Below are positions 8,677 to 17,402 of a DNA stretch of 64,000 bases, in pieces. Under the pieces are notes generated by a model. The model saw only the letters and a program-made list of their open reading frames with translations. It ran no database searches and had not been told where the DNA came from. The first letter of the stretch is position 1; each line of letters starts with the position of its first letter. Both the position numbers and the translations under genes were made by a program. The stretch comes from Geothrix sp. (lineage in GTDB: Bacteria; Acidobacteriota; Holophagae; Holophagales; Holophagaceae), in assembly GCA_019449415.1 (NCBI GenBank), contig JAGRPP010000012.1, positions 1 through 64,000 on the forward strand, in the 5' to 3' direction.

Positions 8677-9891
8677 TCAAAACATCTTCTTGAATCGGCC
8701 GAGGAAGCCATCGCCCCGGTCCTGTTTGCCGCGGGTTTCGCTCATGTCCCGGGCCAGGGCCTTCACGGCGCCCAGGGCGTTCACGAAATAGGGGTTGCCG
8801 GTGGCCTGGGGCAGGCCGGTGACGCCCAGGATGCGGCCCAGCACGACGCGGGGACGACCCAGGAGGGTCTGGGCCAGGATCGCCAGGTGCGTCAGCAGCG
8901 CGCCGCCGCCCACCAGATGAACGCCACCGTGGATCTCGTGCATCAGCCCCGTGCGGCCCATCTCGGCCAGCACCAGGTTGAGCAGCTCCGCGGCGCGGGC
9001 CTGGAGGACCTCGGCGATCTCGCGGCGGGAGACCAGGCGGCCCTCCTCCTCGAGTTCGACGGATTCCTCCGGGGGCACCTGGTTCGGCAGCACGGTGCCG
9101 AAGCGGATCTTGATGCGCTCAGAGGCGGCGATGCCGCCCAGGTGCTTGGTGATCTCCAGGTCGCGGGTGAAGTGCATGCCGCCGATGGGGATCACGGCCG
9201 AGTGGAACAGGGTGCCGTGGAGGAAGATGCCCAGGTGGGTGAGGTGCTCGCCGATGTCGACGACCACCGCGCCGTTCTCGCGGTCCTCGCGGCTCAGGAT
9301 GGCGTCGGCGCTGGCCAGGGGCGAGTACATCAGCTCGGCGCCGTGGAGGCCGGCGTTCTTGAGTGCCAGCTGGATGTTCATGATCACGGGGCTCGGGGCC
9401 ACGATGATGCGGACCTCGGCCTCCAGCGATTCGCCGAACATGTTCACCGGGTTGCGGATGTCGCGCTGGCCCTTGATGTGGAACATCTGCGGGATGCGGT
9501 GGAGGACCAGCTCCTCCTTGGCGAGCTTGCAGCCGTTGGTGGCCTGCTCCAGCACGCGGTCGCGGTCCCCGGCGGTGATGATCTTGTCGCCGCTGGAGAT
9601 GGTGATGGAATCGCGGAGATTCTCGCCCTTGAACTGGATGCCGTCCACGGCCACGCGGATGCCGTCGACCTTGGTCTGGCCGGCGGTGCTCATGGCCTCC
9701 TCCACGGCCCGCACGATGGCGCGGGTGCAGAGATCCATGTCGGTGATCTGGCCCTGGGTGAAACCGCCCTGGGGCGAGGCCTGGCCGGTCCCGGTCACAT
9801 TGAGGGTCCCGTCTTCCTCCTGGACGGCGACCACCGCCACCACTTTGCTTGCACCGAGGTCGAGCCCGAGAAGAACGGCACGCTGAGGCAT
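8677..9891 (-). CDS. ftsA: Cell division protein FtsA
   Basis: A 404-residue actin-like ATPase that tethers FtsZ to the membrane. Visible features are the N-terminal phosphate-1 motif LLGLDLGASKVVAVVA, the SHS2-like insert with QGQITDMD, VVVDIGEHLTHLGIF (phosphate 2), HLVGGGALL (adenosine motif), and the C-terminal amphipathic membrane-targeting helix GFLGRFKKMF. It lies between ftsQ and ftsZ with a 36-base gap to ftsZ. The 93-base gap to ftsQ holds a GGTGTACACC palindrome (9914-9923) close to the ftsA start. Confidence 0.95.
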   Translation of the reverse strand: MPQRAVLLGLDLGASKVVAVVAVQEEDGTLNVTGTGQASPQGGFTQGQITDMDLCTRAIVRAVEEAMSTAGQTKVDGIRVAVDGIQFKGENLRDSITISSGDKIITAGDRDRVLEQATNGCKLAKEELVLHRIPQMFHIKGQRDIRNPVNMFGESLEAEVRIIVAPSPVIMNIQLALKNAGLHGAELMYSPLASADAILSREDRENGAVVVDIGEHLTHLGIFLHGTLFHSAVIPIGGMHFTRDLEITKHLGGIAASERIKIRFGTVLPNQVPPEESVELEEEGRLVSRREIAEVLQARAAELLNLVLAEMGRTGLMHEIHGGVHLVGGGALLTHLAILAQTLLGRPRVVLGRILGVTGLPQATGNPYFVNALGAVKALARDMSETRGKQDRGDGFLGRFKKMF

Positions 9892-9984
9892 GAAGATCCT
9901 TTTCCTTGCTCTAGGTGTACACCAGTTCCGCGCCCGGTTCGAGTCTTTGCGCGCGGAAAAAACGCCGCTTTCTTCCGCCGCAGG

Positions 9985-10773
9985 TCAGCGCGGGGTCTTA
10001 GCCGGGGCGGGGGCCTCTTCCGGCTCGCCCACGGCCACCTCGTCGTCCCAGCGCAGATCGATGTACCGGAGGCGGGCCAGATCCGGGCGCTGGGAGAGGC
10101 GGTCTACGAACAGTCCCTGGAAATTGGGAACATTTTTCGTCACATCCTGGCGGGAGAGGTAGATTGGTGCCGGAAGGCCCTCGATGTAGGCCACAGGCCC
10201 CCTGGGGCTCCAGCGCAGCTCGATGACCCGTTCATAAAAGCCCTGCTGCTTTTCCCGCAAAGCCCGGGCAGCACTGACGAGCCGGGCCAACCCCTGATCC
10301 GTCTGGCTGGCGGCATCCACCACCACGGGAATGGGGCTTAAGTTGGCCTGATTCACCCGATCGAGCAGAATCCCGTCGTCCGACACGAGGAATACCCCGT
10401 TGCTCCGTACCAGCCAGAGGACGGGCCGGCGTTCCTCCACCACGAGGCTCAGGCGGTCTGGGGGGTCCTTGCGGATCTGCAGGCCGCGCACCCAGCGCTT
10501 GGCCTCGATGCGGGAGCGCAGTTCCTCGGCATCCACCCAGAAGAGGGGCTTGCCCAGCACCAGCTGTTCGGCGAGCTTCTGGATCTCGCCCTGGCGCTCA
10601 CCCCGGCAGCCGCTCACGCTCACCTGCTCGATGACGAGCTTTTGGAGTCCCAGGTACCGCGTCGCCAGCTCCAGCAGACCCCAGCCCGCCGCCCCCAGCA
10701 CCACCACGGTGATCCCGGCCCGGGCCCAGGGGAGCCAGGGCCGCTTGGGGCGGGTGCGGGGGAGCATGGACAT
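9985..10773 (-). CDS. ftsQ: Cell division protein FtsQ/DivIB
   Basis: A 262-residue bitopic divisome protein. A basic cytoplasmic tail (RTRPKRPWLPWARAG) precedes one transmembrane helix (about residues 20-40). A POTRA domain follows (LVIEQVSVSGCRGERQGEIQKLAEQLVLGKPLFWVD), then the beta domain (VRGLQIRKDPPDRLSLVVEERRPVLWL...DDGILLD). The C-terminus is Ala/Pro rich. It is the first gene of the minus-strand ftsQ-ftsA-ftsZ group. Upstream lies an 82 bp spacer shared with the divergent ECF42 sigma gene, so the division genes must be transcribed from there or from internal promoters. Confidence 0.92.
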   Translation of the reverse strand: MSMLPRTRPKRPWLPWARAGITVVVLGAAGWGLLELATRYLGLQKLVIEQVSVSGCRGERQGEIQKLAEQLVLGKPLFWVDAEELRSRIEAKRWVRGLQIRKDPPDRLSLVVEERRPVLWLVRSNGVFLVSDDGILLDRVNQANLSPIPVVVDAASQTDQGLARLVSAARALREKQQGFYERVIELRWSPRGPVAYIEGLPAPIYLSRQDVTKNVPNFQGLFVDRLSQRPDLARLRYIDLRWDDEVAVGEPEEAPAPAKTPR

Positions 10774-10855
10774 GGGGGCCAGTTTACCGCCTGAAGGCGG
10801 CGATCCGGTGGGCCTGGAAGCCTCCTTTATCCTCTACGGAGCAGAAGGGAGCCCC

Positions 10856-12127
10856 ATGGCCTCGACCGCCCCCGGAGGCGTTCCGGATCTCCTCGACTCC
10901 ATCTTTCGTTCGGAGTCGCGCCGCATCCTGGCCTCCCTGATCCGACTGCTCGGGGATTTCGACCTGGCCGAAGACGGCATGCACGATGCCTTCGCGGCCG
11001 CGCTGGAAGCGTGGCCCCGGGACGGCGTGCCCGATCACCCCCGCGCCTGGCTGGTGTCCACGGGACGCTTCAAGGCGATCGACCGGCTGCGACGGGCTGC
11101 ACGCTTCAGCACCTCGCTTGAAACCCTGGCCGAGATGCCTGATGTTGGCCCGTCGGAAGGGGTGGAAGAGGAAGGTGTCGAAGATGACCGCCTGCGGCTC
11201 ATCTTCACCTGCTGTCATCCGGCCCTGCCACCGGAAGCCTGCACCGCGCTGACCCTCCGGGAAGTGTGCGGCCTGACGACGGAGGCCATCGCGCGGGCCT
11301 TCCTCGTCGCCCCATCCACGCTGGCTCAACGGATCGTCCGGGCCAAGGCGAAGATCCGCGACGCGGGCATTCCCTATGAAATCCCCGGCCGGGCCGAATG
11401 GCCGGGCCGACTGGATGCGGTGCTCAGGGTCGTCTACCTGGTGTTCAACGAAGGCTACTCCGCGTCCTCGGGGGAGGCCCTGACGCGCCCGGACCTCTCG
11501 GGTGAGGCGATCCGCCTGGGGCGGTTGCTCCTTGAACTACGGCCAGATGCAGAGGTGATGGGCCTCCTCGCCCTCATGCTGCTGCAGGAGTCCCGCAGGG
11601 TCGCGCGGGTCTCGCCGGGGGGGGACCTGGTGCTGCTGGAGGACCAGGATCGTTCCCGGTGGGATCGAGCCTTGATCGTCGAAGGGAAGACCCTGGTGGA
11701 ACAGGCCTTGGCGTCCCCTCGGGTGGGCGCCTACACCCTCCAGGCCGCCATTGCCGCCGTCCACGCCGAGGCCGCCGAAGCCTCGGCCACGGACTGGGCC
11801 CAGATCATCGGGCTGTACACCCTCTTGGCCCGGGTGGCGCCTTCCCCCGTGGTGGAGCTCAACCGGGCGGTGGCAGTGGCCATGCGGGACGGTCCCCAGG
11901 CGGGGTTGGACCTCGTCGACGCCCTCCTGGCGCGCCGCGAATTGGAGGGTTACCACCTGGTGCACTCCGCTCGTGCGGATCTCTGCCGCCGCCTGGGGAG
12001 GACGGAAGAGGCGCTCGTCTCCTACCGCCAGGCCCTCGGGCTGGTCCAGCAGGGGCCCGAGCGGCGGTTCCTCGAGCGGCGAGTGGCCGAGCTTCAAACA
12101 TCCTTTTCCGATCCCCTGTCGAAATGA
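10856..12127 (+). CDS. ECF42-type RNA polymerase sigma factor with C-terminal TPR-like domain
   Basis: A 423-residue sigma-70 family protein. Region 2 spans roughly residues 15-80 (LASLIRLLGDFDLAEDGMHDAFAAALEAWP...RAWLVSTGRFKAIDRLRR) and region 4 about 120-180 (LTLREVCGLTTEAIARAFLVAPSTLAQRIVRAKAKI). A long helical C-terminal extension follows, ending in TPR-like AHSARADLCRRLGRTEEALVSYRQAL. This architecture and a downstream DGPF/YCII gene define the ECF42 group, which lacks a classical anti-sigma factor. AAGGGAG precedes the ATG. It separates ftsQ from murB, and both lie on the other strand. Confidence 0.93.
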   Translation: MASTAPGGVPDLLDSIFRSESRRILASLIRLLGDFDLAEDGMHDAFAAALEAWPRDGVPDHPRAWLVSTGRFKAIDRLRRAARFSTSLETLAEMPDVGPSEGVEEEGVEDDRLRLIFTCCHPALPPEACTALTLREVCGLTTEAIARAFLVAPSTLAQRIVRAKAKIRDAGIPYEIPGRAEWPGRLDAVLRVVYLVFNEGYSASSGEALTRPDLSGEAIRLGRLLLELRPDAEVMGLLALMLLQESRRVARVSPGGDLVLLEDQDRSRWDRALIVEGKTLVEQALASPRVGAYTLQAAIAAVHAEAAEASATDWAQIIGLYTLLARVAPSPVVELNRAVAVAMRDGPQAGLDLVDALLARRELEGYHLVHSARADLCRRLGRTEEALVSYRQALGLVQQGPERRFLERRVAELQTSFSDPLSK

Positions 12128-12184
12128 GGCCTCCCCGAACGACCAGGGGGTGAAGGCGGTCAGGACGACCCCATAGGAGCCACC

Positions 12185-12577
12185 ATGAAATACATCTGTT
12201 TCGGGTACCTCGATGTCCAGCAGTGGGCGACCCTCTCCCCAGGCGAGCAGAACGCCATGATCGACGCGTGCTTCGCCTACGATGAGGGCCTGAAAAAGGA
12301 CGGCCACTGGGCCGGCGGGGAGGGGCTGCAGGGCCCGGATACCGCCACCATGGTGCGTTACGAGAAGGGCAAGGTGTCCGTGACGGACGGCCCCTACGCT
12401 GAGACCAAGGAACTGCTGGGCGGCCTCCTGATGCTGGAGGCTCGGGATCTCAACCACGCCATCCATCTGATCTCGAACCACCCAGGCGTGAAGATGGGGC
12501 CCTGGGAGATCCGGCCGGCGGCGGACCTGACCCAGATGATCCGCGACAGCGAGCTCCGGCGTTCCGCGTCCAAGTAG
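12185..12577 (+). CDS. YCII-related DGPF domain protein (ECF42 partner)
   Basis: A 130-residue ferredoxin-like-fold protein of the YCII family. The DGPF-type signature reads TDGPYAETKELLGGLLMLEA, preceded by GGEGLQGP and followed by HPGVKMGPWEIRPA. AGGAG sits five bases before the ATG. It lies 57 bases after the ECF42 sigma gene on the same strand. Characterised ECF42 systems regulate expression of such DGPF proteins, so this is the likely target or modulator. Biochemical activity is not established. Confidence 0.92.
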   Translation: MKYICFGYLDVQQWATLSPGEQNAMIDACFAYDEGLKKDGHWAGGEGLQGPDTATMVRYEKGKVSVTDGPYAETKELLGGLLMLEARDLNHAIHLISNHPGVKMGPWEIRPAADLTQMIRDSELRRSASK

Positions 12578-12598
12578 CCGGGCCATACCCAAAGGGAT

Positions 12599-12638
12599 CC
12601 TCCAGCCTGCGCCGTGGTTCATCGGCGCGGGCTGGAGG
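12599..12638. terminator. Bidirectional hairpin between the YCII gene and murB
   Basis: A 16 bp stem with one G-T pair and an eight-base loop, located between two convergent genes. No T-tract follows on either strand, so Rho-independent termination is probable rather than certain. Confidence 0.55.
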
Positions 12639-12675
12639 GCGGCCCAGGGGCGATCCCCAGGGTTGATCTCCAGGC

Positions 12676-13563
12676 TCAGCCTTGCCAGATCTCCACTTCG
12701 GGTTCCAGGTCTACGCCGTGGACCTCCCGCACCTTCGTCCGGACTTGCTCCATCAGGTCCGCGAACTCGGCGGCGGTGGCGTGGCCGTGGTTCACCAGGA
12801 AGTTGGCGTGCTCGGGGCTCACCTCGGCATCCCCGATGCGCAGCCCCTTGAGGCCCGCCTGGTCGATGAGACGGCCGGCACTCAGGCCTGGCGGATTCTT
12901 GAAGATGCAGCCGGCGTTGCGCTTCGAGAGAGGCTGGCTGGTGCCGCGTTTCCCGCGGTACTCGGCCACCTGGGCGCGGATCGCGGCCGGGTCGCCTTCC
13001 GTGAGTGCGGCCGTGGCCGACAGCACCACGCGCCCGCCGGTGAGAAAGCTCCAGCGGTAGCTGAATTCGCCCGGGTCCGGGGCCTTCTCCACCAGGTCGC
13101 CTTCGGGCGTGAGGAAGCGGTAGGACGACAGCACCTCCACCCATTCACGGCCATAGGCTCCGGCATTCATGCGGATGGCGCCGCCCAGGGAACCGGGGAT
13201 GCCGCTGGCGAACTCCAGCCCCGAGAGGCCCGCCGTTGCGGCGGCTTCGGCCAGGGCGATGTGGCCGTGGCTGGCGGGGGCCGTGAGGCGCGTGCCCTCG
13301 CGGCGGATCTCCTTGGGGAGGGCCAGCCGCAGCACGGGCAGATCGAGGTCGCCCAGCACCACGAGGTTCGAGCCGCCGCCGAGCACGCGCCAGGGCAGGC
13401 CCTCCCGGGCGCAGGCACGGACGAAGGCCTGGGCCTCGGCTTCCGTGGTCGGCTCGAAGAGCCAGCGGCAGAGGCCACCCACCCCCAGCGTGGTGAGACG
13501 CGCGAACGGCACATCCCGGCGGTGCGGGACCTTCAGCAAGTCATCAGGCAGGGGGCGCGTCAT
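12676..13563 (-). CDS. murB: UDP-N-acetylmuramate dehydrogenase MurB
   Basis: A 295-residue FAD enzyme that reduces UDP-GlcNAc-enolpyruvate to UDP-MurNAc. FAD-binding motifs are TTLGVGGLCRWLFEP, GGGSNLVV, ASGIPGSLGGAIRMNAGAYG and SYRWSFL. The proton-donor position in KRNAGCIFKNPP is Cys219 where E. coli has Ser; Cys occurs in other type II MurB proteins. The C-terminal EVEIWQG supplies the active-site Glu. The start MTRPLPD is set by the 30 bp divergent gap to the next gene. In many genomes murB is adjacent to ftsQ; here an ECF42 module lies between them. Confidence 0.95.
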   Translation of the reverse strand: MTRPLPDDLLKVPHRRDVPFARLTTLGVGGLCRWLFEPTTEAEAQAFVRACAREGLPWRVLGGGSNLVVLGDLDLPVLRLALPKEIRREGTRLTAPASHGHIALAEAAATAGLSGLEFASGIPGSLGGAIRMNAGAYGREWVEVLSSYRFLTPEGDLVEKAPDPGEFSYRWSFLTGGRVVLSATAALTEGDPAAIRAQVAEYRGKRGTSQPLSKRNAGCIFKNPPGLSAGRLIDQAGLKGLRIGDAEVSPEHANFLVNHGHATAAEFADLMEQVRTKVREVHGVDLEPEVEIWQG

Positions 13564-13593
13564 CGGGTTCAGTATGGCCTGAGGAGGTCTCCC

Positions 13594-14283
13594 ATGAAGA
13601 TCCTGCTCTTCGGTGCCACGGGCATGATCGGCCAGGGAGTCCTGCGCGAATGTCTGCGCGATCCTCGGGTGACGCAGGTGCTCATCGTGGGGCGCCACGC
13701 CTCGGGCCAGGCGCATCCCAAGGTGCGGGAGCTGCTCCACCAGGACTTCTTCGACTTCTCCGCCCTCGAAGGCGAGCTGTCGGGTCTGGATGCCTGCTTC
13801 TTCTGCCTGGGGGTATCCTCCGCCGGCCTGGACGAAGCGGCCTATCGCCGGGTGACCCACGATCTGACGCTGGCGGCGGCCGGGACCCTGGCCCGGCTCA
13901 ATCCGGCCATGACCTTCATCTATGTGTCCGGCGCGGGGACCGATGGCACCGGCCAGGGCCGCACCATGTGGGCCCGGGTGAAGGGGCAGACCGAGAACGC
14001 CTTGCGAGGCCTGCCCTTCAGGGCCGTGCATCTCTTCCGCCCGGGGGTCATCCAGCCCCTGTCCGGCATCACCTCCCGGACCCGCTGGTACCGCGTCTTC
14101 TACGGCGTGATGGGCCCCTTCTTCCCCTGGCTGAGGCGGCTCTTCCCCGGCGCCATCATCACCACGGAGGAGCTGGGCCGGGCCATGATCCGCGTGGCTC
14201 TGGAGGGAGCGCCTGCGGCCGTTCTGGAGGCCCGCGACCTCATCGCCCTGGGGGGGGCTCCAACGCCAGGAGTCGCGCCTTGA
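13594..14283 (+). CDS. NAD(P)-binding Rossmann-fold oxidoreductase (atypical SDR)
   Basis: A 229-residue single-domain protein that starts with the dinucleotide motif LLFGATGMIGQGVLRECL. It continues with LDACFFCLGVSSAGLDEAAYRRVTHD, TFIYVSGAGTDGTGQGRTMWARVKGQTE, and LFRPGVIQP. This resembles HTATIP2/NmrA-like epimerase-family proteins rather than classical SDRs: there is no YxxxK, but a Tyr-containing YVSGAG and a Lys in RVKGQTE. GAGGAGG lies six bases before the ATG. It diverges from murB and overlaps the 3' end of ogt by 44 bases in convergent orientation. Substrate unknown. Confidence 0.8.
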   Translation: MKILLFGATGMIGQGVLRECLRDPRVTQVLIVGRHASGQAHPKVRELLHQDFFDFSALEGELSGLDACFFCLGVSSAGLDEAAYRRVTHDLTLAAAGTLARLNPAMTFIYVSGAGTDGTGQGRTMWARVKGQTENALRGLPFRAVHLFRPGVIQPLSGITSRTRWYRVFYGVMGPFFPWLRRLFPGAIITTEELGRAMIRVALEGAPAAVLEARDLIALGGAPTPGVAP

Positions 14284-14719
14284 CCCCGGGGCTGCCGAAG
14301 GCGCTCCAGCCGCCGGGACCGTCGGCGGCCACCACGCGATGGCAGGGCACGAGGATCAGCACCGGGTTGGTCTTCACGGCCTGACCCACGGCCCGGGCCG
14401 CGCCGGGGCGGCCGACCAGCAGGGCCACTTCGCCGTAGCTGATCGTCTGGCCCGGCCGGGTGGATCGCAGCACCTCGGCCACGCGCTGCTGGAAGGGCGT
14501 CCGCTCCGACAGGTCCAGCGGGATGCCGCCGAGATCCTGGGGCTGGCCGGCGAGATGGGCCATGAGGCGACGCACGGCCTCCAGAATCCATGCAGGAGCC
14601 CGTGGCGCCTCTTCCTGAGCCAGGCCCTCCACGAAGCGCAGGGTGCAGATGCCCTCCGCCGTCCAGGCCAGGCGGAGCCGACCCAGGGTCGTGGCGAAGG
14701 TGAGGGAACGGATGGGCAT
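14240..14719 (-). CDS. ogt: Methylated-DNA--protein-cysteine S-methyltransferase
   Basis: A 159-residue suicide repair protein that removes O6-alkyl groups from guanine. The DNA-binding and active-site region is complete: PFQQRVAEVLRSTRPGQTISYGEVALLVGRPGAARAVGQAVKTNP then the acceptor PCHRVV with the nucleophilic Cys. The short N-terminal domain and absence of an AraC-type domain place it with Ogt rather than Ada. Seventeen bases separate its start from ruvX on the other strand. Start MPIRSLTF has no strong ribosome-binding site. Confidence 0.93.
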   Translation of the reverse strand: MPIRSLTFATTLGRLRLAWTAEGICTLRFVEGLAQEEAPRAPAWILEAVRRLMAHLAGQPQDLGGIPLDLSERTPFQQRVAEVLRSTRPGQTISYGEVALLVGRPGAARAVGQAVKTNPVLILVPCHRVVAADGPGGWSAFGSPGVKARLLALEPPPGR

Positions 14720-14736
14720 CGGGCTAGGATGGCAGG

Positions 14737-15174
14737 ATGCGCTGGCTTGCCATCGACCACGGCACGAAGAAGATCGGCCTCGCCTTCTCGGACGAGCTGG
14801 AGATCCTGTCCTCGCCCTTCGAGGTGTGGCCCCAGGAACAGGAACGCACCCTCGACCGCCTGGCCCGGCTCTGCCGGGAGGAGGGCGTGCAGGCCCTTTG
14901 CGTGGGTCTGCCCCGCCACAAGGACGGCGCCGAAAGCGCCACCGCGCCCGCGGCCCGGGCCTACGGCGAAGCCTTGGCTGCCCGCACGGGCCTGCCTCTG
15001 CGCCTGGTGAACGAGCACCTGAGCAGCGCCGAGGCCGAGCGCCTGCTGCGGGAGCGGGGTGTGAAGCCCGAGAAACGCAAGGCCATGCTCGACGCCGCGG
15101 CGGCGGCGGTGATCCTGGCCGAATTATTGGAGGATCGGCGGGGCAAGGGGATTCCGGCGGATCGATTGGATTGA
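14737..15174 (+). CDS. ruvX: Holliday junction resolvase-like protein RuvX/YqgF
   Basis: A 145-residue RNase H-fold nuclease, implicated in 16S rRNA 5' end processing in E. coli and Holliday-junction cleavage in others. It opens with LAIDHGTKKIGLAFSD (catalytic Asp in AIDHG), has VQALCVGLPRHKDG, LRLVNEHLSSAEAE (catalytic Glu), and KAMLDAAAAAVILAELL with the final catalytic Asp. The length is typical. It diverges from ogt. The 145 bp that follow before the M56 gene hold nothing I can name. Confidence 0.93.
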   Translation: MRWLAIDHGTKKIGLAFSDELEILSSPFEVWPQEQERTLDRLARLCREEGVQALCVGLPRHKDGAESATAPAARAYGEALAARTGLPLRLVNEHLSSAEAERLLRERGVKPEKRKAMLDAAAAAVILAELLEDRRGKGIPADRLD

Positions 15175-15319
15175 GGCCACCTGATCCACGCGCCATGCGC
15201 CATCGGTGCATCAGCAGCCTTTTTGGGTTCGCTCCCCCAGGATGAGGGGAGTGCAAGGGATTGGAAGACGCCCTCTTCATCCCCTGCATCCTGGTTCAGC
15301 GGGTTAGCCCTCCAAGGTC

Positions 15320-16990
15320 CTACTGCGCTTCTGTCTGAAGCTTCCGGATGCGTGCTTCAAGTTCCGGCAGCGTGAGCCCTTCGAAGATCGCATCGACTTT
15401 TGGACCCGCGAAGGTATCCGACGCGCGATCGAAACCCATCACGCCTTCTTTCACCTCGGCACTGGTGACCACGCTCTTGGCCGTCGTCAGCAGCCGGTCG
15501 AGAAAGCCCCGGCTCACTTGCCGGGCATGGAGATCGAAGCAAATCCGGCCATCCTTCAGCGTGTGCTTGGTCACCTGGAAGTTCTGCAGGTCGGTGCCAG
15601 CCGGTGCCTGATAGGGGGCTTCGCCGAACTTTTCCGCCAGGCGATTCAGGGTCGCCAGAACATCTTCTGGTTTGGCCCCCGTGAGATCAATATCCACCCG
15701 CGGTCCGACGACCCTCTCATCGCGGCTGTCCCAGGTTTCACTCCCGATGTAGGGCCCTCGGACACGGGCCACTTGGTCAAAGATCTTCCAGACCTGGTTC
15801 AGGGGCACCTGATCGGCCTTGATGTCCAGGAGCTGCGTGTACGGGATGTCTTTCCCCTGGGGATCCTTGGCATTCCTGGAATGGATGTAGAGGGCGGCGT
15901 TTTCGTTGCCCACCTTCCCGCCCGACGGAAGCGGGCGCCATTTGGGAATGGCGAGAGGAACCGGTGGTGTTGGTTCTGGCGCCTGGGCTGCCAACCGGAG
16001 GCCGGATACCAGAAGCAGCGCCAGAACCGCCATGGCGCCAAAAGCCGGCGCGCTGGAGGTGCGGTGAGGGGGAAGAAGCAGGTGGGAAATGCGTTCCATG
16101 AGCGAGCCTCCGTGGGCTGCGGGTGCGGGTTCGAGGAGGGCGTGGCCAAGGCCACGGCGTTCCAGCGTGGTGAGCGCCTCGGCCAGGGGAAGGGGATCCC
16201 CCATGAGGCGCGCGGCGAAGGTGTCGCAGGCGAGTTCCCGTTCCGCGCGGATTCTGCGGGAAAGCCACCAGACACCGGGGTGATAGAACAGCACGACTTC
16301 CAGCAGGGATTGCAGAAGGTTGACGGCGTAGTCGTGACGCAGCACATGGGCCAGTTCGTGGGCGAGCAGCGCTTCCAAATGAGCCGGAGGCAGATTCAGG
16401 AACCAGCCCGCGGGTACGAGGATGGCTGGCCGGAGAATGCCGACCACGCTCGGGCCGACGAGTCCCTCGCACATGAGCAGCGTGACCGCCCGCTTCAGAC
16501 CTGCGCGGCGGCAAAGATCCAACAGTCGACCTTGCAGAGCATCCGGTGCCAACTCCGAGTGGCGCCAACGCAAGCGTTGAAGCCAGACCCAGCCGCCCGC
16601 CAAACGCAGCAGGCTGACGGACACTCCCATGGCCCAAACCGCCACCACCCAAGGCATCGCCCGCTCGAGACCCGTGGCCATGCGCGTCCGCAGGGCAGGA
16701 ACCGGCTCGGGAACGACTTGGCTGAGGGATGGCCCCTCAGGCTTTGGATGGCCCTGGGCTAGAAGGACCGGCGAGGCGCCCGAGGGAGGCGGCACCAGAT
16801 GACGGAGGGGCAGTCCCGTCATCAACAGGAGGGCGAGAACGGCTACGGTGTAACGCAGGCGGGGTGAAGCGCCGCGCAAACTGCGCAGCACCAGGGCCGC
16901 TGCCAGGACCACGAGCGTTCCTTCCCAAAGGGAGTGCAGAAGCGCCCATCCCACCACCGGGAGCCAGGAGGCGTGCAGGAGGCCGCTCAT
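15320..16990 (-). CDS. M56 family (BlaR1/MecR1-like) membrane metallopeptidase
   Basis: A 556-residue signal-transducing protease. N-terminal helices lie near residues 8-35, 45-65 and 110-135. The zinc site is LLAHELAHVLRHDY with downstream RAERELACDTFAARL. A last helix (AFGAMAVLALLLVSGLRLAA) precedes an extracytoplasmic domain of about 220 residues. That domain lacks the penicillin-binding SxxK domain of BlaR1. It contains VDIDLTGAKPEDVLATLNRLAEKFG, reminiscent of secretin/TonB short N-terminal domains. The start overlaps the blaI stop by four bases. Signal and target are unknown, and no beta-lactamase gene is nearby. Confidence 0.88.
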   Translation of the reverse strand: MSGLLHASWLPVVGWALLHSLWEGTLVVLAAALVLRSLRGASPRLRYTVAVLALLLMTGLPLRHLVPPPSGASPVLLAQGHPKPEGPSLSQVVPEPVPALRTRMATGLERAMPWVVAVWAMGVSVSLLRLAGGWVWLQRLRWRHSELAPDALQGRLLDLCRRAGLKRAVTLLMCEGLVGPSVVGILRPAILVPAGWFLNLPPAHLEALLAHELAHVLRHDYAVNLLQSLLEVVLFYHPGVWWLSRRIRAERELACDTFAARLMGDPLPLAEALTTLERRGLGHALLEPAPAAHGGSLMERISHLLLPPHRTSSAPAFGAMAVLALLLVSGLRLAAQAPEPTPPVPLAIPKWRPLPSGGKVGNENAALYIHSRNAKDPQGKDIPYTQLLDIKADQVPLNQVWKIFDQVARVRGPYIGSETWDSRDERVVGPRVDIDLTGAKPEDVLATLNRLAEKFGEAPYQAPAGTDLQNFQVTKHTLKDGRICFDLHARQVSRGFLDRLLTTAKSVVTSAEVKEGVMGFDRASDTFAGPKVDAIFEGLTLPELEARIRKLQTEAQ

Positions 16991-17385
16991 GATCGGCCCC
17001 GGCGCGCTTCATCCAGCAGACGCTGGATGGCGTCCAGTTCGGCGGGGTTGGTCTGCCCCGCCTTCAGGGCGTGGACCAGCAGCTCGCTGGCCGACCCGGC
17101 GAAGGCCTTCGCCATGAGGTCGAACACCAGCTGCCCCTTGGTCTGTCCTTCGGCCACCGCCGCCCGGTACACATGGCTGCGTTCGGAGTCGTCCCGGTTG
17201 ACCAGCCCTTTTTCCAACATCACCTGCACGGCCTTGAGGACCGTGGTGTAGCCCAGGTCGCGTTCCTGGGACAACGCCTCGTGCAACTGGCGCACGGTGG
17301 AGGGACCCTTCGCCCAGAGCAGGCGGAGGACCGACAGCTCGGCATCGGTGGGGATGGGAAGACCCTCGGAGGGATGGGTGGGCAT
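16987..17385 (-). CDS. BlaI/MecI-family transcriptional repressor
   Basis: A 132-residue winged-helix repressor. The DNA-binding domain is TDAELSVLRLLWAKGPSTVRQLHEALSQERDLGYTTVLKAVQVMLEKGLVNRD. The C-terminal helices (DLMAKAFAGSASELLVHAL) give dimerisation, and proteolysis of that region inactivates family members. AGGAG lies seven bases before the ATG. It is co-transcribed with the M56 protease gene (ATGA overlap). Its promoter is covered by three copies of a 14 bp palindrome, so autoregulation is very likely. Confidence 0.95.
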   Translation of the reverse strand: MPTHPSEGLPIPTDAELSVLRLLWAKGPSTVRQLHEALSQERDLGYTTVLKAVQVMLEKGLVNRDDSERSHVYRAAVAEGQTKGQLVFDLMAKAFAGSASELLVHALKAGQTNPAELDAIQRLLDEARRGRS

Positions 17386-17402
17386 GGGGGCGCTCCTGCG
17401 CT

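Noticed and set aside
9925..9960. GGTTCGAGTC resembling a tRNA T-loop
   Set aside because: No acceptor, D or anticodon stems can be drawn around it.
13991..15289. Extended minus-strand frames around ogt and murB
   Set aside because: Upstream extensions beyond the chosen starts overlap well-supported genes and lack family similarity.
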